Origin: Mycobacterium sp. E2733
GTDB taxonomy: Bacteria; Actinomycetota; Actinomycetes; Mycobacteriales; Mycobacteriaceae
Direction: 5' to 3'
Length of the DNA: 64,000 nt
Assembly: GCF_001667585.1 (NCBI RefSeq)
Contig: NZ_LZJZ01000140.1
Coordinates: forward strand, 1-64,000
This document shows positions 13,501 through 27,080 of the stretch, piece by piece; the stretch's first letter is position 1; every line of letters begins with the position of its first letter. A model generated the notes under the pieces. That model was given only the letters and a program-made list of their open reading frames with translations, searched no databases and had not been told where the DNA came from. The position numbers and the translations under genes are program-made.

Positions 13501-16500
13501 GGCACCATGTACCCGGGCAGTCGCTCGGCCAGGGCGGTGCGCGCGGCGACCGGGTCGGCAGTGCCGGTGATATAGCCGACCAGTCGCTTGTCGCCGGGAT
13601 GATCTTCGCGGGCGATGACGGCGGCGTGGTCGACGCCGTCGAGAGCGGCCAGGGCCAGCTGGATTTCGTTGAGTTCGACGCGGTAACCGCGGATCTTGAC
13701 CTGTTCGTCGGCGCGTCCGAGGTAGTGCAGTTGCCCGTCGCGGCCCCAGCGCACCAGGTCCCCGGTGCGATACATGCGCGCCCCGGGGCCGCCGAACGGG
13801 CAGGCCACGAATCGGGCCGCGGTGAGCCCCGTCCGGCGCAGATAACCGACGCCGACGCCGCGGCCGGCGATGTACAGCTCACCGACCACCCCCAGCGGCA
13901 CCTGACGCAACGACCCGTCCAGGACGAACAACGCGGCCCCGGGCACCGGGGCCCCGATGGGCACCGTCTGCGATCCGGCGGTCAACGGCGCACTGATCGC
14001 GACACACATCGTCGTCTCGGTCGGGCCGTAGGCGTTGATCATCACTCGCCCGGGCGCCCATTCGTCGACCACTTCGGGGGCGCAAGCCTCGCCGACCACC
14101 ACCAGCGCCGTCGATTCCAAGCCCTCGGGCGACAACACGCCTGCCGCAGAGGGGGTTTGGGTGAGCACGTCGACGTGCTCACTGACCAGCGCGTCGTGGA
14201 AGTCGGCCGGTGACGTGGTCACGTCTTCGTTCACCACCACCACCTGCCCACCACGCAAGAGGGCACCGAAGATCTCCCACACCGAGACGTCGAAGGCCAG
14301 GGAATGGCACTGCGGCCAAACGCCCGTCGCCGGCAGGCCGGCGTCCAGGGACGACAGTAGCTGCGTGACGTTGTGGTGGGTGATGGCAACACCTTTCGGC
14401 ACGCCGGTGGTCCCGGAGGTGTAGATGAGATACGCGATGTCGTCGGGGGCGGGCGCAGGCAGTGGTGTGCTCGGGTGGGTGCCCAGGGTTACGTCGTTCA
14501 TGTCGAGCACGGTCAACCGGTGCCCATTCAGCCGCGACCGCAGGCCGGCGTTCGTGATCGCGGCGATCGGCACGGCATCGGCGAGCATGAATTCGACCCG
14601 GGTCTCCGGTAGCGCCGGGTCGATCGGCAGATAAGCCGCCCCGGTCTTGAGCACCGCCAAGATCGCGATGATGGCCTCGGACGAGCGGGAGAAGAGCAGC
14701 GCCACGCTCTCACCGGGACCTGCGCCATGCTCGGTCAGCGAGTGCGCCAACCGGTTTGACGCGGCATCCAGTTCGCGGTAAGTGCAGCGGTGCTCCCCGT
14801 CGGTGATCGCCACCGCGTCGGGGTTGCGCGCCACGTGGCGGGCGAACAGCGCCGGTATGGAGATCGGCTCGGGCGCGGGCCGGGTCAGGATTGCCCGGTT
14901 ACCCGCCCTATCCAGGCGGGCGTGCTCGTCAGCGTCCAACACATCGATGGACGACAACCGGGCCTGCGGATCGGCGGTCATCGCCAGCAGGATCCGCTGG
15001 AACCGGTCGACAAAGCTGGTGACGCTGTCGGGGTCGAACACGTCTGTGCGGAACTCGACCGCGCCTCGGATGCCGTCGGGCGCATTGGCATCGGTCCAGT
15101 GTTCGGACAACGAGAAGGTCAGGTCCATGCGGGCACTGTGGGTGCCCAACGGCAGCTCGCTAACCCGCAAATCCCCCAACACCGGCCCGGCGGCGGGGTC
15201 GCCGGGCCGCCCGGGCAGGTTCTGCCACGCCAGCGCCACCTGAACCAGCGGATGATGGCTCAGCGACCGGGTGGGGTTGAGCCGCTCGACGAGCACCTCG
15301 AACGGCACGTCTTGATGCTCGAAGGCCAGCAGGCTGCGCCGACGGACCTGGGCCAGCAAGTCGGCAGCGGTTGGGTCCCCGGTCAGGTCGACCCGCAGCA
15401 CCAAGGTGTTGACGAAGAAACCCACCAGGTCATCGAGCGCGGGATCGGCACGTCCGGCGATCGGGAAGCCGACAGCCACATCGGAACTCGAGCCGAGCCG
15501 CGACAGCAGCACCGCCAGGGCGGTCTGAACCACCATGAAACTCGTCGCGTTGAAATCGCGGGCCACCTCGCGTATGCGGCGCTGCAACTCGGCCGGCCAG
15601 TTCACGATCACTTTGGCGCCACGCTGATCCGCCACCGAGGGATAGGGCCGATCCGTCGGCAGCTCCAGGCGCTCGGGCAGGTCGGCCAGGGCGTCTTCCC
15701 AATACTCGAGCTGGGCGGCGATCCGGCTGTTGCTGTCGTCGAGGGCACCGAACCGCGCCCGCTGCCAGAGCGTGTAATCCACGTATTGCAAGGACAATTC
15801 GGGCCAGTCGGGCGCCTGACCGCCGCATCGGCTCGCATAAGCCTGGCCGATATCGCGGATCATCGGCGTCAGTGACCACCCGTCAAAGGCGATGTGGTGT
15901 ACCACGCATACCAACACGTGCTCCTCGTCGGCCACCCGGAAAAGCTTTGCCCGCAGCGGGATCTCGGTTTCCAAAACAAAGGGATGACGCGCCGCCTCGT
16001 CGATCGCCTCGTCAAGCCGCGCCGACGGCCATCCGGTGGCATCGATGACCTGCCAACCGAAATCCGCCCGCTCGGCGGAGATGACGAGTTGCTGGGGTAT
16101 GCCATCCGGTGCGGGAAACACCGTGCGCAGGCTTTCGTGCCGGGCCACCACGTCGGCCAGCGATGCGCCGAGCGCTTCGGTGTCGAGCACGCCGCGCAGG
16201 TCAAGCGCCACCGGAATGTTGTAAACCGCGGAAGACCCCTGCAACTGGTCGAGAACCCACAGCCGGTTCTGGGTGAACGAGAGCGGGATCATCGCCGGGC
16301 GCTGGCACGCCACCAACGGCTCACGGGGAGCGGCCTCGCCGTCGAGGGATGACGCCAGCTGCGCAACCGTGGGCGCGTCGAACAATTTGTGCACGGCGAG
16401 ATCCGCGTCCAGCCCGGCGTTGATGGCGGCAATCAGGCGCATCGCCGACAGCGAGTCCCCGCCCAGGTCGAAGAACGAGTCATCGGCGCCGACCCGTTCG

Positions 16501-19500
16501 ACGCCCAGCACCCGGGCATAGATGCCGGCCAGGATCTCCTCGGCGGCCGAGGCCGGGGCCCGGTAGTGCCCGGGGGTGTAGTCGGGTGGGGGTAGGGCCC
16601 GGGCGTCGAGCTTGCCGTTGACCGTCAGCGGCAACGCATCCAACGCCACGATCGCCGCGGGAACCATGTGACCGGGCAGCCGCTCGGCCAAGGTGGCGCG
16701 CGTCGCAACGGGATCCACGGTCCCGGGGGCGGTTTCGACGATGTACCCGACCAGGCGCTTGTCGCCGGGGCGGTCTTCGCGGGCGATGACCGCAGCCTGT
16801 TCGACGCCGTCGAGTTCGGCAAGCGCGGCCTGGATTTCACCGAGTTCGACTCGGTAGCCGCGGATCTTGACCTGTTCGTCGGCGCGACCCAGGTAACGCA
16901 GTTGCCCATCGGGAGCCCAGCGCACCAGGTCACCGCTGCGATACATTCGTGCGCCGGGCCCGCCGTAGGGGCAGGGCACGAACCGTGCGGCGGTGAGCCC
17001 GGGCCGGCCGACATAGCCGACGCCGACGCCGCGTCCGGCCACGTAGAGTTCGCCGACCACTCCGGGTGGCACCGGGTGTAGCCATTCGTCGAGGACGAAC
17101 AATGCCGCTGTGGATACCGGCGCCCCGATGGGAACCGGCCCCGAACCCGCCGCCAAGGGGGCGGTGAGCGTTGCGTAGACGGTGGTTTCGGTGGGGCCGT
17201 AGGCGTTGATCACCACCCGCCCGGGGGACCACCGGTCAACGAGCTCCGGCGGGCACGCCTCGCCGCCCAGCACCAACGCCACCGACTCCAGCCCTTGCGG
17301 GGAGAGCGCCGCGGCCGCCGACGGCGTTTGGGTGAGCACGGTGACGTGTTCGGCGATGAGCAGGTTGTGGAAGTCTCTCGGTGACCTCGTCACCTGCTCG
17401 GGCACCACGACCAGGCGCCCGCCGCCGAGTAGCGCTGCCCAGATCTCCCACACGGAGAAGTCGAACGCGTAGGAGTGACACTGCGTCCACACCTGGTCCG
17501 CCGGCAGGTGGACCGATGCCGACTCCACCAAGTGGGCCAGGTTGCGATGGGTGATCGCAACGCCTTTGGGTGCGCCGGTGGTGCCCGAAGTGTAAATCAG
17601 GTAGGCGATATCGTCCGCAGCCGGCGTGGGAAGCGGGGAGCGGGGTTGAGCGGCCGTGCGGTCGTCGGTGATGTCGAGGACAACCGCGCCACGTTCGGCC
17701 AGCCTCGGGCGCAGCGCGGTGGTGGTGACGGCGATGATCGGCGCGGCGTCGGTCAACATGAATCCGATCCGCTCGTCGGGCAGGGCCGGATCGATCGCCA
17801 GGTACGCCGCGCCGGTCTTGAGGACCGCGAGCATGGCGACGACAGCTTCGGCGGAGCGTTCCAACAGCAGCACCACCCGCGTGCCCGGGCCGGCGCCGAG
17901 GCCGGATAGCGAGTGCGCCAGGTGATTCGACGCCTCGTCGAGGTCCCGGTAGGTCAACGACCGGCCCGCGCTACTGATGGCCACCGCCTGAGGCGAACGG
18001 GCCACCTGGCCGGCGAACAGTTGCGGGATCGACGCCTGCACCGGCGTGGGTCTCCTCAGAGCCGCCCGGTTGCCCATGTCGTCGAGGCGGTTGCGCTCGT
18101 CTGCGCCGAGCATGTCGGAGGCCGACAACGGCAGGTGCGGATCAGCAACCATCGCCGCGATGATCCGGTGCAGCCGATCGATCAGTGCGTCAATGCTTTC
18201 GGCGTCGAACAGGTGCGCGTCGTACTCGATCCGGAAGCCGAGTTCGGGTCCGGGTGTGGCCTGCATGGTCAGGGGGTAATGGTTGGCTTCGTGGCCGGTG
18301 AACTCGGTGATGACGAGCCCGTCGGCGCCCGCCAGCGTGGTTGGGGTGATCGGGTAGTTCTCGTAGACGAAGAGGGTGTCGAACAGCTGGTCGTGACCTG
18401 TGACGCGGTGAATCTCGTTGAGCGCCAAGTGTTGATGGTCCAGGGTGCGGTTGTGCGCGGCGTGGAGTTGGTCGAGTAGATCGGCGGTGCTGGTGTCCGG
18501 TGTGATGGCGGCCCGCACCGGCACGGTGTTGATCAGCAGCCCGACCATGGTGTCGGCGCCGGCCAGCTCGACCGGCCGCCCGGAAACGGCGGTGCCGAAG
18601 ACGACGTCGCGCCGGCCGGTCATGCCCATCAGCAGTCGCGCCCACGCCGCCTGGAGCACGGTGTTGACGGTGGTGTGCCGGGAGCGCGCGAGCTGGTGCA
18701 ACGCGGATGTGGTCGGCTCGGCCAGCCCAAACGCACGAGTGACCTTGGGACCGGACTTGGGTCGTGCCGGCGGGCCGACGAGCGTGGGGGTGTCGAAGCC
18801 CGCCAGCGTGCTGCGCCAGGCTGCTCTGGCTGCGTCGAGGTCTCGCTCGGCCAGCCAGGCGACGAACCGGCGGTAGGGGGTCGCGGGCGGCAGCTGCTGC
18901 CCCTGGTAGCCGGCGAAGATCTCCTGCAACAGTATCGGCAGCGACCAGCCGTCGAGCACGATGTGGTGAAAGGTCAACACAATTCGGTGCTCGTCCTCGG
19001 CGGTGCGGATCAACGCCACCCGGAAGGTCGACGCTTCGTCGCTGAGGTCGCAGACCGCGGCTCGTTCGGTGGCGCGGAGTCGCCCGACCAACGCATCGAC
19101 ATCGGAGTCGTATTCGAGGTACCGCCAGGGTATTTCGGGATCTGCCGGAATGATCTGCACCGGTTGGCCGAATCGTGGGCGGCAGCGGGCGGCCAGGTTG
19201 GGGTGGCGCTTGACGACGGTTTGCACGGCGTCGTGCAGCCGGTGGGGGTCCAGTCGACCGGCGACGGTGATGTCGAGCTGCATCGCATACAGGTCAGCCA
19301 ACTCGTGAGCGGTGCCGGCGTGGAAGAGCAGCCCCTCCTGAAGGGGGGTGAGCGGCAAGATGTCGGCGATGTCGTATTGCGCTTGCAGCTCGTCGATTTG
19401 GTGCTGGGTGAGCCGGGCGGGTGCGATGTCGGAGGGGGTCAGCCCGCCGCCGCCTTGGTGGACGTGCGCGCAGATGCCGGTGAGGGCGTCAAACCAGAGC

Positions 19501-22500
19501 CGGCTGAGCCGACCGACCTGGGTCGCATCGAGCGCCGACGGCGCCCAGGTCCAGGTGGCGTTGAGGCATGGGCCCGTGCCGGTGTCGATGGTGGCGGCGT
19601 CGAGTTCGGCGGTGTGGGACAGGGGCACGGGTACCGCGGCGGCAGCGCCGGCGACCGCCAGGGTGTCCCGGTCGACCTGCCACTGGTCGCACGAAGCGTG
19701 GGCGGTGGCGGGGGCGCCGAGGCGTCCGAGGTAGTTGAATCCGATGGTGGGGTCGGACCCGGACAGATCGGTATCGGTGTTGAGGTACCGCAGCAACCCG
19801 TAGCCGAGGGGATGCGGTACGGCACGCAGTTGTTCCTTGACGCGCTTGACGATTGGGCCGAGCGTCGCGTCACCGGATGCGACACGCTTCCACTGTGGGC
19901 CGCCGACGGCCAGTGTCACGGGGTATTTCGTGGTGAACCAGCCAACCGTGCGCGACAGGTCGAGCTGGTCGACCAGGTCGTCGTGACGGCCGTGACCTTC
20001 GACGTCGATGCATAGGGGGGCGTCGCCGCTGCCGAGGAATTCGGCCCATGCCAGCGCGTAGGCGATCAGCAAGATCTCGTGGACGCCCGTGTGAAAGGCC
20101 GCGGGAACGTCGGTGAGCAGCCGGCGGGTGGTGTCGGTGTCCAGCGAGACCGTCAGGTGCCCGGCGCTGGCGTGGGTGTCCTCGGGGCGGGGTCGGGGCA
20201 GGCCGGCGGCGACGCTGGTGATGTCTCTCCAAGCGTCGGCCTGCTCGCCGACCGTGGGGGTATGGGCGTGTTGTTCGAGGATTTCAGCCCAGCGGCGATA
20301 TGAGGTGCCGCCGGCGGGCAGGACGATGGGTTGGCCACGGCGGCGCTGTGCCCAGGCGATGTTGATGTCCTCCAAGAGGATTCGCCATGACACCGCATCG
20401 ACGGCCAGGTGGTGGATGATCAGCACCAGTCGGCCGGTGGTGGACACCCACAGCGCGCTGAGCACGGTTCCGGCGGCGGGGCTCAGCCTCGACCGGGCCT
20501 GGGCGAGCGCCTCATCGCTGAACACGTCGACCGCGCGCAGGCATTCAGCGGCATCGGTCACGCCGGTCTCGGGGACGGTCAGCGCGCGCCCTTCGGTGCC
20601 GTCATTGTCGACTCGGAGCCGCAGCACGGGGTGGTGGTCGATCAAGGCTTGCAGGACGGCGAGCGCGTCGGTGGGGGTGACGCCGGGCGGAGCTTGGAGC
20701 ACCATGGTTTGGTTGAATTGGTCGATGGGGCCATCGATCTCGAATAACCAGCGCATGATCGGGGTGGGCGTGATCGGCCCGATGCCCTCATCGACGACCG
20801 CGTCGTCACCGTCAGCGATGCCCGCGATGCGGGCCAACCGGGCCACGGTTTGTTCGACGAAGATGTCGCGGGGGCGACAGCTCAGCCCCGCCGCCCGGGC
20901 ACGGCCGACCACCTGCATCGACAGGATGCTGTCGCCGCCGAGGTCGAAGAAGGAGTCGTCGACGCCGACGCGTTCGATGCCGAGCACCTCGGCGTAGATG
21001 GCCGTCAGGATCTCTTCGACCGGGGTGGTGGGAGCACGGTAGTGCTCTGTGGCGTAATCGGGCGCGGGCAGGGCGCGGGTGTCGAGTTTGCCGTTGACCG
21101 TGACCGGCAACTCGTCCACCGCGACGATCGCCGCGGGCACCATGAAGCCGGGCAGCCGGTCGGCCAGTGCAGCGCGTGCCTCGGCGGGATCGACGGTGCC
21201 GGTGCGGGTTTCGGTGATGTAGCCGACCAGCCGCTTGTCGCCCGGGCGGTCTTCACGGGTGATGACCGCGGCGTGCTCAACACCCTCGAGAGCGGCCAGC
21301 GCGGCCTGGATTTCGCCGAGCTCGATGCGATAGCCGCGGATTTTGACCTGCTGGTCGGCGCGGCCGAGGTAGTCGAGTTGTCCGTCGGGGGCCCACCGCA
21401 CCAGATCCCCGCTGCGATACATCCGTGTTCCCGGCGGCCCGAAGGGGCAGGCCACGAACCGCGACGCGGTCAACCCGGCCCGGTTGATGTAGCCGACGCC
21501 GACGCCGCGACCTGCCACATACAATTCGCCGACGACTCCTGGGGGCACCGGGTGCAGCCACGGATCGAGCACGAACAACGCCGCCCCGGGCACCGGCAAG
21601 CCGATGGGAACCGCCGCGCGGCCGGGGGTCAGCGGGGCGCTGATGGTGGCATAGACCGTGGTTTCGGTAGGGCCGTACCCGTTGAGCATCACTCGCCCCG
21701 GGGCCCATCGGGCCACCACCTCGGGCGGGCACGCCTCCCCCGCGGCCATCAGTGTGAGCGCCTCCAACCCGCGCGGTGACAGCGCCGCGAGCGCGGAGGG
21801 GGTTTGACTGAAAACGGTGACCTGTTCGGCGATCACCAGCGCGTGCAGGTCCTCGGCGGAGCGGGTCACCTGGTCGGGCACCACCACCAGCCGCCCGCCG
21901 AACAGCAGGGCGCCCCAGATCTCCCAGACCGAGAAGTCGAACGCGTAGGAGTGGCATTGGGTCCACACCTGCTCGGGCCCCAACCTGATTCCCACCTGCA
22001 GGGCGTCGAACAGCCGGGTGACGTTGTGGTGCGTGACCGCAACGCCTTTGGGCATCCCGGTGGTGCCCGAGGTGTAGATGATGTGGGCGATATCATCGGC
22101 CGCAGGTGCCGGCAGGCCGGTGCCGGGTTGGTCATGGATGCGGGGATCGTCTACCTCGAGGACCGCCAGGTCGCACGCGCCCAAGCGGGGCCGCAGCGCG
22201 GTGGTGGTCAGCGTGACGATCGGTGCGGCGTCCTTGCGCAGGAAGGCGATCCGTTCATCGGGCACCGCGGGATCGATCGGCAGGTAGGCCGCCCCGGTCT
22301 TGAGCACCGCCACAATCGCGACGATGGCCTCGGCCGAGCGGGTGAACAGCAGCGCTACATTCTCACCCCGACCGGCGCCGTAGTCGACCAGCAGGTGAGC
22401 CAACCGGTTTGAGGCCTCGTCGAGTTCGCGGTAGGTCCAGGAGCGCACCCCGCAGCGCAGCGCCACCGCCTCGGGCGCGCGCGCGACCTGTTCGGCGAAC

Positions 22501-25500
22501 AACGCCGGGATCGATACCGCCTCCGCCGGCCGGACCAGCACCGCGCGGTGGCCCAGCACATCAAGTCGCGCAGCTTCATCGGGGTCGAGCACATCGATCG
22601 ACGACAGCGCCGCCTGCGGGTCGGCGGTCATGGCTGCCAGCACCCGCTGCAGCCGACCGACCAAGGCGATGACGGTGCCGGGTTCGAAGACGTCGGTGCG
22701 GAACTCCACCGCCCCCGAAATCCCCGCCGGCTCACCGGCACCGGTGAAGCGCTCGGCCAGATTGAACGTCAGGTCCATGCGGGCGGTGTGGGTGGCGATC
22801 GGCACCGGCACGACCTCCAGATCGCCCAACACCAAACCGGGCTCCGGGTCACCGGCGCTTCCCGGCAGGTTCTGCCAGGCCAACATCACCTGCACCAACG
22901 GATGATGGGACAGCGAACGCGCCGGATTCAGCCGCTCAACGAGCACCTCAAACGGCACATCTCTATGCTCAAGGGCGGCAAGCCCTTTCCGCCGGACCTG
23001 GCCCAGCAGTTCGGCCACCGTGGGGTCGCCGGTCAGGTCCACCCGCAGTGCCAGGGTGTTGACGAAGAACCCGACCAGATCGTCGAGCGCCGGGTCGTCG
23101 CGGCCGGCGATCGGGAAGCCAAGCGCCACGTCCGGACTCGAGCCGAGTCGCGACATCAGGACGGCCAACCCGGCCTGGATCACCATGAAACTGGTGGCAT
23201 TGCATTCGCGGGCGACAGCGCGCACCCGCTGCTGCAACTCCGCCGGCCAATCGACTGCCACAGTGGCCCCGCGCTGATCGGCCACCGGGGGATATGGTCG
23301 ATCGGTGGGCAACTCCAGGCGCTCGGGCATCCCGGCCAGCGCATCCTGCCAATACGCCAGCTGCGCGGCGATCGGGCTATCGCCATCGTCAAGATCGCCG
23401 AAGCGGGCCCGCTGCCACAACGTGTAATCCACATACTGCACCGGCAGCTCCACCCAATCCGGAGCCAGGTTCCGCTGCCGCGCCTCGTACGCCGCGGTGA
23501 TGTCCCGCACCATCGGAGCCAGTGAAAGTCCATCAAAGGCGATGTGGTGCACCACGATTCCCACCACGCACCGCTCTGGTCCGATCGAATAGATCTGCGC
23601 ACGGATCGGGATGTCGGTCGACAGATCGAATCGGTACCCGGCGAGCGACATCAATTCGCCGGCCACGTCCTGCTCGGCCAACGGCACCGTCGCCGCGTCC
23701 GAGTGTTGCCACATCCCGCGCCGGGGCGGCAGCACCCGTTGGAAGGGCACGCCGTCGAGGTCGGGGAAAACGGTGCGTAGGGATTCGTGCCGGGCAACGA
23801 CATCGTCGAGGGCCGCACAGAGCGCCTCGAAGTTCAGTGGCCCGCCGATTCGAAAGGCGGTCGGCATGTTGTAAGTGGTTGCACCGCCCTGCAATTGCTC
23901 GAGGAACCACAGTCGCCGCTGGGCGAACGACAGCGGGACCCTGGCGGGACGCTCGCCGGCCACCAATGGCTCGCGCTTGGCGGCGTCTACGCTCAGCCGG
24001 GGTGCCAGCAGCGCCACCGTGGGCGCGTCGAACAAGGTGCGCAACGAAAGGCCGGTATCCATCGAATTATTGATCGCCGACACCAGGCGCATCGCCGACA
24101 GTGAATCCCCGCCCAGGTCGAAGAACGAGTCGTCCACCCCGACCCGCTCGGCCCCGAGCACTCGTGCGTAGATGCCAGTGAGGATCTCCTCGGTGGGGTT
24201 GGTGGGGGCCCGGTACCGATCGGCGTCGCTGTACTCGGGCGCCGGTAGGGCGCGGGTGTCGAGTTTGCCGTTGATTGTCAACGGCAACGACTGCAACACC
24301 ACGATGGCCGCGGGCACCATATACCCGGGTAGCCGCCCGCCCAACGCCGCCCGCACAGCAGCGGGATCGATTGCCCCGGCTTCGGTTTCGGTGGCATAGC
24401 CGATCAACCGCTTGTCGCCGGGACGGTCCTCGCGCACGATCACCGCGGCCCGTTCGACGCCATCCAGTTCAGCCAGGGCGGCCTGAATTTCGCCGAGCTC
24501 GATGCGGTAGCCCCTGAGCTTGACCTGTTCGTCAGCGCGTCCGAGGTAGTCAAGCTGGCCGTCGCGGCGCCAGCGCACCAGATCCCCGGTGCGATACATC
24601 CGCGTCCCCGGCGGCCCGAACGGGCAAGCCACGAACCGCGACGCGCTCAACCCGGCCCGGCGCCAGTACCCCACGCCCACACCACGCCCGGCGATATACA
24701 ACTCGCCGACCACATCGACGGGCACCAGACGTAACCACCCGTCGAGTACGAACAGCGCCGCTCCGGGAACCGGCGCGCCGATCGGCGGCGCGCCCGTCCC
24801 GGCCGTCAGCGGCGCGCTCCTCGACGCACACACCGTGGTCTCGGTGGGGCCGTAACCGTTGACCATGATCCGCCCGGGCGCCCAACGGTCGACGATCTCG
24901 GCCGGGCAGGCCTCACCGGCCACCAATAGCGCCACGGGCCCTAAACTTTCGGGAGACAGCTCGCCCACCGCCGACGGAGTCTGGCTCACGATGCTGACCT
25001 GTTCGGTGAGCAGCAGGTTGTGCAGGCCTTCCGGTGAGCAAGCGAGCGACTCGGGCACCACCACCAGCCGGCCGCCGAACAACAACGCGCTCCAGATCTC
25101 CTCCACCGATGCGTCGAAGGCCAACGAATGCCACTGCGCCCACACCTGCCCCGGCTTGTTAAGCGATGCCAGCAGCTGGGTGACGTTGTGGTGCGTAACC
25201 GCAACACCTTTCGGCGCGCCGGTGGTGCCCGACGTATAGATGATGTACGCGATGTCATCGGGTGAGGGCAACGGCAACGCGGTGCCGGGTCGGGCGTCGA
25301 CGGCGGGGTCGGCGATATCGATGACCACCTGGTTGCCCGGGTCCAGCCGCGACCGCAGCTCCGCGGTGGTCACGACGGCAATCGGGGCGGCGTCGCCCAG
25401 CACGAACGCGATGCGGGAACGGGGATGCATCGGATCGATCGGCAGATATGCGGCACCGGTCTTGAGTACGGCCAGCATCGCGACGACGGCCTCAGCGGAA

Positions 25501-27080
25501 CGGCTGAACAGCAAAGCGACACACCCGCCCGGACCCGCGCCATGTTCGGTCAGCAGGTGCGCCAGGCGATTCGCGGCCCGATCGAGCTGCCCATAGGTCA
25601 TCGACCGACCCGCGAATCTGACGGCCACCGCCTCGGGTGCGCGCTCTGCCTGAGCGGCGAATGACTCCGGAATCGAAATCCGTTGGCCGGATGCCCGGCT
25701 GAGCACCGCACGATTGCCCCACTCGTCGCATCGGCGGTACTCGTCAACGCTGAACGGATCGACCGACGAGAGCCGCCGGCCCGGATCGGCCGTCATCGCC
25801 AGCAAGACGTCTTGCAGCCGCTCCGCCAGGTCCGCGGCACCGAGGTCCGCGAATGGCCGGCCGGTGCCCTCCGTGCCGAACAGAAGCTCGTCGCCGGCGG
25901 CGGAGAAGAACAACCCGAAGCCGTCCGCCAGACCGGAATTGGTGAAGGACGCCGTAGTCGGCAGGCCACCGAGGTCCAAGGTGAACGCGGACGGAAGAAA
26001 GTTGACGCTCACTCTGTGGGCCCGCTGACTCCGGCCGGGGAAGCGGGTTTTGCGTTCCAGGGCTTGCACCGGAAAACGCTGGTGTTGCAGGGCTTCCCGA
26101 ATTCGGAGGTCAACATGGTGACAGAATTCGGCGACGGTGGCTTCCGGCGAGACCGTCAAGACCAGCGGCACGACCCCCGAAAACACCCCTGGAAGGGTCT
26201 TCGACTCCGGATCCACCCGCCTGCTTACCGGGAAGTCGAGCACCACCTCAGCGCCTTGGGCGCACCAGCCGTGTACCAGCAGCGCGCACGCCGCGGTGAT
26301 GACCGAGGAACGGGGCATGTCGCGCACTTGTGACGAATCTTGTATCCGGCGGAGAACCACCGGGTCCAGGCGAACCGGCGCGGAGGAACTACACCGGCCG
26401 CGCTCGCTCGCCTCGCGGGGCGACCAGTGATCGAATCCGCCTTCCGACGGCAGGTTCCGCGTCCAATACGCCTGATCCTCTTGGTAATCGGCCGACGTTT
26501 CGTACTCCGCCTCGCACCCGACCAAGTCTCCGAGCGAGCCGAAGAACGGAGGCGGCATGAACGCACCCGAGACAATCGCAGAGTAAAGGCTCGCGATCCG
26601 GTGGCCGATCAGCGCGATGCCCGATGCGTCCACGACGATGTGGTGGCAGCAGGTGAACCAATAGAATTCGTCGGGCCGGATCTGAAACAGCGCGAATCTG
26701 AAGAGCGGTCCCGTGAGCGGCATCGGCGTGCGCTGAATGGACGCGGCTATCTCGTAGGCCTGGTGCAGTGGACGATGCGACCCGGTCAGGTCATGGAAAA
26801 TCAGGTCGAGTTTCGGATCGTCGATCGTCGCCTGGAAAACTTGGCCCTGCTCTTCGAAGAAAGCCGCCCTGACTGGTTCGGCCTCCTGTAGCGCTCGGCG
26901 TATCGCCCACTCGAAGGGTTCTCGCTGTAGCCGGCCCTCGATTCTCGCGAACAGGCCAAGCTGCCACTCGGCGGTGAAGCGGCCCGTCTCCTGCGCGAGC
27001 CAAATGTCCAACTGCCCCGGCGTCAGCGGGAGCGCCCGATCGTCACGTTCCATCCGACCCCCGTCGGTGTCAGGCCGCAC
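10491..27080 (-). CDS. NRPS subunit 1: four complete modules plus a C-terminal C domain
   Basis: A 5,529-residue synthetase. Domains: starter C1 10-445 (HHIVVDA near 146); A1 465-970; T1 (Ser993); C2 1020-1460; A2 1515-2030; T2 (Ser2051); E2 2099-2545; C3 2548-3010; A3 3010-3520; T3 (Ser3543); C4 3570-4010; A4 4060-4570; T4 (Ser4597); E4 4646-5085; C5 5089-5529. C3 and C5 follow E domains and share the distinct [15 protein letters not shown] opening, so they should accept D-configured donors. C2 and C4 have the PLSFAQ/TQ opening of ordinary L-donor C domains. C1 has no A domain before it, which fits N-acylation by a lipid starter, plausibly from the PKS gene just upstream. The GTG start overlaps the PKS stop by 11 bases; an ATG at 27053 is an alternative. 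The protein ends after a C domain, an unusual breakpoint discussed in the findings. Confidence 0.96.
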   Translation of the reverse strand: MRPDTDGGRMERDDRALPLTPGQLDIWLAQETGRFTAEWQLGLFARIEGRLQREPFEWAIRRALQEAEPVRAAFFEEQGQVFQATIDDPKLDLIFHDLTGSHRPLHQAYEIAASIQRTPMPLTGPLFRFALFQIRPDEFYWFTCCHHIVVDASGIALIGHRIASLYSAIVSGAFMPPPFFGSLGDLVGCEAEYETSADYQEDQAYWTRNLPSEGGFDHWSPREASERGRCSSSAPVRLDPVVLRRIQDSSQVRDMPRSSVITAACALLVHGWCAQGAEVVLDFPVSRRVDPESKTLPGVFSGVVPLVLTVSPEATVAEFCHHVDLRIREALQHQRFPVQALERKTRFPGRSQRAHRVSVNFLPSAFTLDLGGLPTTASFTNSGLADGFGLFFSAAGDELLFGTEGTGRPFADLGAADLAERLQDVLLAMTADPGRRLSSVDPFSVDEYRRCDEWGNRAVLSRASGQRISIPESFAAQAERAPEAVAVRFAGRSMTYGQLDRAANRLAHLLTEHGAGPGGCVALLFSRSAEAVVAMLAVLKTGAAYLPIDPMHPRSRIAFVLGDAAPIAVVTTAELRSRLDPGNQVVIDIADPAVDARPGTALPLPSPDDIAYIIYTSGTTGAPKGVAVTHHNVTQLLASLNKPGQVWAQWHSLAFDASVEEIWSALLFGGRLVVVPESLACSPEGLHNLLLTEQVSIVSQTPSAVGELSPESLGPVALLVAGEACPAEIVDRWAPGRIMVNGYGPTETTVCASRSAPLTAGTGAPPIGAPVPGAALFVLDGWLRLVPVDVVGELYIAGRGVGVGYWRRAGLSASRFVACPFGPPGTRMYRTGDLVRWRRDGQLDYLGRADEQVKLRGYRIELGEIQAALAELDGVERAAVIVREDRPGDKRLIGYATETEAGAIDPAAVRAALGGRLPGYMVPAAIVVLQSLPLTINGKLDTRALPAPEYSDADRYRAPTNPTEEILTGIYARVLGAERVGVDDSFFDLGGDSLSAMRLVSAINNSMDTGLSLRTLFDAPTVALLAPRLSVDAAKREPLVAGERPARVPLSFAQRRLWFLEQLQGGATTYNMPTAFRIGGPLNFEALCAALDDVVARHESLRTVFPDLDGVPFQRVLPPRRGMWQHSDAATVPLAEQDVAGELMSLAGYRFDLSTDIPIRAQIYSIGPERCVVGIVVHHIAFDGLSLAPMVRDITAAYEARQRNLAPDWVELPVQYVDYTLWQRARFGDLDDGDSPIAAQLAYWQDALAGMPERLELPTDRPYPPVADQRGATVAVDWPAELQQRVRAVARECNATSFMVIQAGLAVLMSRLGSSPDVALGFPIAGRDDPALDDLVGFFVNTLALRVDLTGDPTVAELLGQVRRKGLAALEHRDVPFEVLVERLNPARSLSHHPLVQVMLAWQNLPGSAGDPEPGLVLGDLEVVPVPIATHTARMDLTFNLAERFTGAGEPAGISGAVEFRTDVFEPGTVIALVGRLQRVLAAMTADPQAALSSIDVLDPDEAARLDVLGHRAVLVRPAEAVSIPALFAEQVARAPEAVALRCGVRSWTYRELDEASNRLAHLLVDYGAGRGENVALLFTRSAEAIVAIVAVLKTGAAYLPIDPAVPDERIAFLRKDAAPIVTLTTTALRPRLGACDLAVLEVDDPRIHDQPGTGLPAPAADDIAHIIYTSGTTGMPKGVAVTHHNVTRLFDALQVGIRLGPEQVWTQCHSYAFDFSVWEIWGALLFGGRLVVVPDQVTRSAEDLHALVIAEQVTVFSQTPSALAALSPRGLEALTLMAAGEACPPEVVARWAPGRVMLNGYGPTETTVYATISAPLTPGRAAVPIGLPVPGAALFVLDPWLHPVPPGVVGELYVAGRGVGVGYINRAGLTASRFVACPFGPPGTRMYRSGDLVRWAPDGQLDYLGRADQQVKIRGYRIELGEIQAALAALEGVEHAAVITREDRPGDKRLVGYITETRTGTVDPAEARAALADRLPGFMVPAAIVAVDELPVTVNGKLDTRALPAPDYATEHYRAPTTPVEEILTAIYAEVLGIERVGVDDSFFDLGGDSILSMQVVGRARAAGLSCRPRDIFVEQTVARLARIAGIADGDDAVVDEGIGPITPTPIMRWLFEIDGPIDQFNQTMVLQAPPGVTPTDALAVLQALIDHHPVLRLRVDNDGTEGRALTVPETGVTDAAECLRAVDVFSDEALAQARSRLSPAAGTVLSALWVSTTGRLVLIIHHLAVDAVSWRILLEDINIAWAQRRRGQPIVLPAGGTSYRRWAEILEQHAHTPTVGEQADAWRDITSVAAGLPRPRPEDTHASAGHLTVSLDTDTTRRLLTDVPAAFHTGVHEILLIAYALAWAEFLGSGDAPLCIDVEGHGRHDDLVDQLDLSRTVGWFTTKYPVTLAVGGPQWKRVASGDATLGPIVKRVKEQLRAVPHPLGYGLLRYLNTDTDLSGSDPTIGFNYLGRLGAPATAHASCDQWQVDRDTLAVAGAAAAVPVPLSHTAELDAATIDTGTGPCLNATWTWAPSALDATQVGRLSRLWFDALTGICAHVHQGGGGLTPSDIAPARLTQHQIDELQAQYDIADILPLTPLQEGLLFHAGTAHELADLYAMQLDITVAGRLDPHRLHDAVQTVVKRHPNLAARCRPRFGQPVQIIPADPEIPWRYLEYDSDVDALVGRLRATERAAVCDLSDEASTFRVALIRTAEDEHRIVLTFHHIVLDGWSLPILLQEIFAGYQGQQLPPATPYRRFVAWLAERDLDAARAAWRSTLAGFDTPTLVGPPARPKSGPKVTRAFGLAEPTTSALHQLARSRHTTVNTVLQAAWARLLMGMTGRRDVVFGTAVSGRPVELAGADTMVGLLINTVPVRAAITPDTSTADLLDQLHAAHNRTLDHQHLALNEIHRVTGHDQLFDTLFVYENYPITPTTLAGADGLVITEFTGHEANHYPLTMQATPGPELGFRIEYDAHLFDAESIDALIDRLHRIIAAMVADPHLPLSASDMLGADERNRLDDMGNRAALRRPTPVQASIPQLFAGQVARSPQAVAISSAGRSLTYRDLDEASNHLAHSLSGLGAGPGTRVVLLLERSAEAVVAMLAVLKTGAAYLAIDPALPDERIGFMLTDAAPIIAVTTTALRPRLAERGAVVLDITDDRTAAQPRSPLPTPAADDIAYLIYTSGTTGAPKGVAITHRNLAHLVESASVHLPADQVWTQCHSYAFDFSVWEIWAALLGGGRLVVVPEQVTRSPRDFHNLLIAEHVTVLTQTPSAAAALSPQGLESVALVLGGEACPPELVDRWSPGRVVINAYGPTETTVYATLTAPLAAGSGPVPIGAPVSTAALFVLDEWLHPVPPGVVGELYVAGRGVGVGYVGRPGLTAARFVPCPYGGPGARMYRSGDLVRWAPDGQLRYLGRADEQVKIRGYRVELGEIQAALAELDGVEQAAVIAREDRPGDKRLVGYIVETAPGTVDPVATRATLAERLPGHMVPAAIVALDALPLTVNGKLDARALPPPDYTPGHYRAPASAAEEILAGIYARVLGVERVGADDSFFDLGGDSLSAMRLIAAINAGLDADLAVHKLFDAPTVAQLASSLDGEAAPREPLVACQRPAMIPLSFTQNRLWVLDQLQGSSAVYNIPVALDLRGVLDTEALGASLADVVARHESLRTVFPAPDGIPQQLVISAERADFGWQVIDATGWPSARLDEAIDEAARHPFVLETEIPLRAKLFRVADEEHVLVCVVHHIAFDGWSLTPMIRDIGQAYASRCGGQAPDWPELSLQYVDYTLWQRARFGALDDSNSRIAAQLEYWEDALADLPERLELPTDRPYPSVADQRGAKVIVNWPAELQRRIREVARDFNATSFMVVQTALAVLLSRLGSSSDVAVGFPIAGRADPALDDLVGFFVNTLVLRVDLTGDPTAADLLAQVRRRSLLAFEHQDVPFEVLVERLNPTRSLSHHPLVQVALAWQNLPGRPGDPAAGPVLGDLRVSELPLGTHSARMDLTFSLSEHWTDANAPDGIRGAVEFRTDVFDPDSVTSFVDRFQRILLAMTADPQARLSSIDVLDADEHARLDRAGNRAILTRPAPEPISIPALFARHVARNPDAVAITDGEHRCTYRELDAASNRLAHSLTEHGAGPGESVALLFSRSSEAIIAILAVLKTGAAYLPIDPALPETRVEFMLADAVPIAAITNAGLRSRLNGHRLTVLDMNDVTLGTHPSTPLPAPAPDDIAYLIYTSGTTGVPKGVAITHHNVTQLLSSLDAGLPATGVWPQCHSLAFDVSVWEIFGALLRGGQVVVVNEDVTTSPADFHDALVSEHVDVLTQTPSAAGVLSPEGLESTALVVVGEACAPEVVDEWAPGRVMINAYGPTETTMCVAISAPLTAGSQTVPIGAPVPGAALFVLDGSLRQVPLGVVGELYIAGRGVGVGYLRRTGLTAARFVACPFGGPGARMYRTGDLVRWGRDGQLHYLGRADEQVKIRGYRVELNEIQLALAALDGVDHAAVIAREDHPGDKRLVGYITGTADPVAARTALAERLPGYMVPAAVLALDALPLTANKKLDTRALPAPDYANVDHYRPPTDAVEEILAGIYAQVLGLERVGIDDSFFDLGGDSISSMQVVARARAAGLVCRPRDIFVEQTVARLARVAQVTEGREAAGDGGVGPVPATPIMHWLHDIDGPVDQFNQTMVIQAPPGVTRADVVVVLQALLDHHAMLRLHVADGDAGEWTLTAREAGAVDADGCLYDVDALTEDAVADARSRLSPAGGAMLSALWAADAGQLALIIHHLAVDAVSWRILLEDINIAWAQHAGGQPIALPAGGTSFQRWASLLAEHARRPAVVDQADTWQRVATTPAALAPPEPGIDTYASAGHLTVSLDGETTRLLLGEVPAAFHAGIQDILLIAFGLAWAEFSGPERAANVGIDVEGHGRYEDLAPDVDLSRTVGWFTTKYPVSLAVDGLRWAQLVAGDAVVGPIVKRAKEQLRALPGALTYGLLRYLNPDVALPGPDPTIGFNYFGRLGAGESPGELWRISRDGVAVSTSAAAVPMPLAHALELNASAVDTATGSHLHADWTWAPSVLEHSQVTRLSQLWFDALAGICAHVQRGGGGLTPSDIFPAQLTQKQIDELQQHYGIADILPLTPLQQGLLFHSARQNSDNDLYAMQLDIAVAGPLHPDRLHDAVNAVIARHPHLAARFCSQFDQPVQVIPAEPQTAWQFLEFEGDVDEQVRQISAAERAAVCDLKGSPAFRVALIRTAPERYRVILTNHHIVLDGWSLPILLQEIFACYHGQRLPAAGSYRRFVTWLAERDLAAARAAWRDVLAGFDIPTLVGPPGQSKLGPRGVASARVPEDTTRAVNELARSCHTTVNTVLQGAWAQVLMSMTGRRDVVFGAAVSGRPTEVTDAESIVGLMINTVPVRATITPATTIADLLDQLQSAHNRTLDHQHLALNEIHRITGHDQLFDTLFVFENYPIDTTALFNDNGLAITDFTGTESTHYPLTMQARSERELILRVEYDSHVFDAAGIESLIERFQRALVAMTTDLGDQA

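Noticed and set aside
18675-20015. 446-codon plus-strand frame
   Set aside because: It lies wholly opposite the C3/E2 region of the NRPS and has shadow-frame composition.
12721-20400. Near-identical blocks in the NRPS as possible mobile repeats or CRISPR
   Set aside because: They are recurring E, C and A core motifs of duplicated modules, not regularly spaced short repeats.
1-27080. Glycopeptidolipid (Mps1/Mps2) or lipopentapeptide (PstA) synthetase
   Set aside because: Seven modules with E domains at 2, 4 and 6 do not match a tetrapeptide or pentapeptide product, and no gtf, rmt or mbtH genes are visible.
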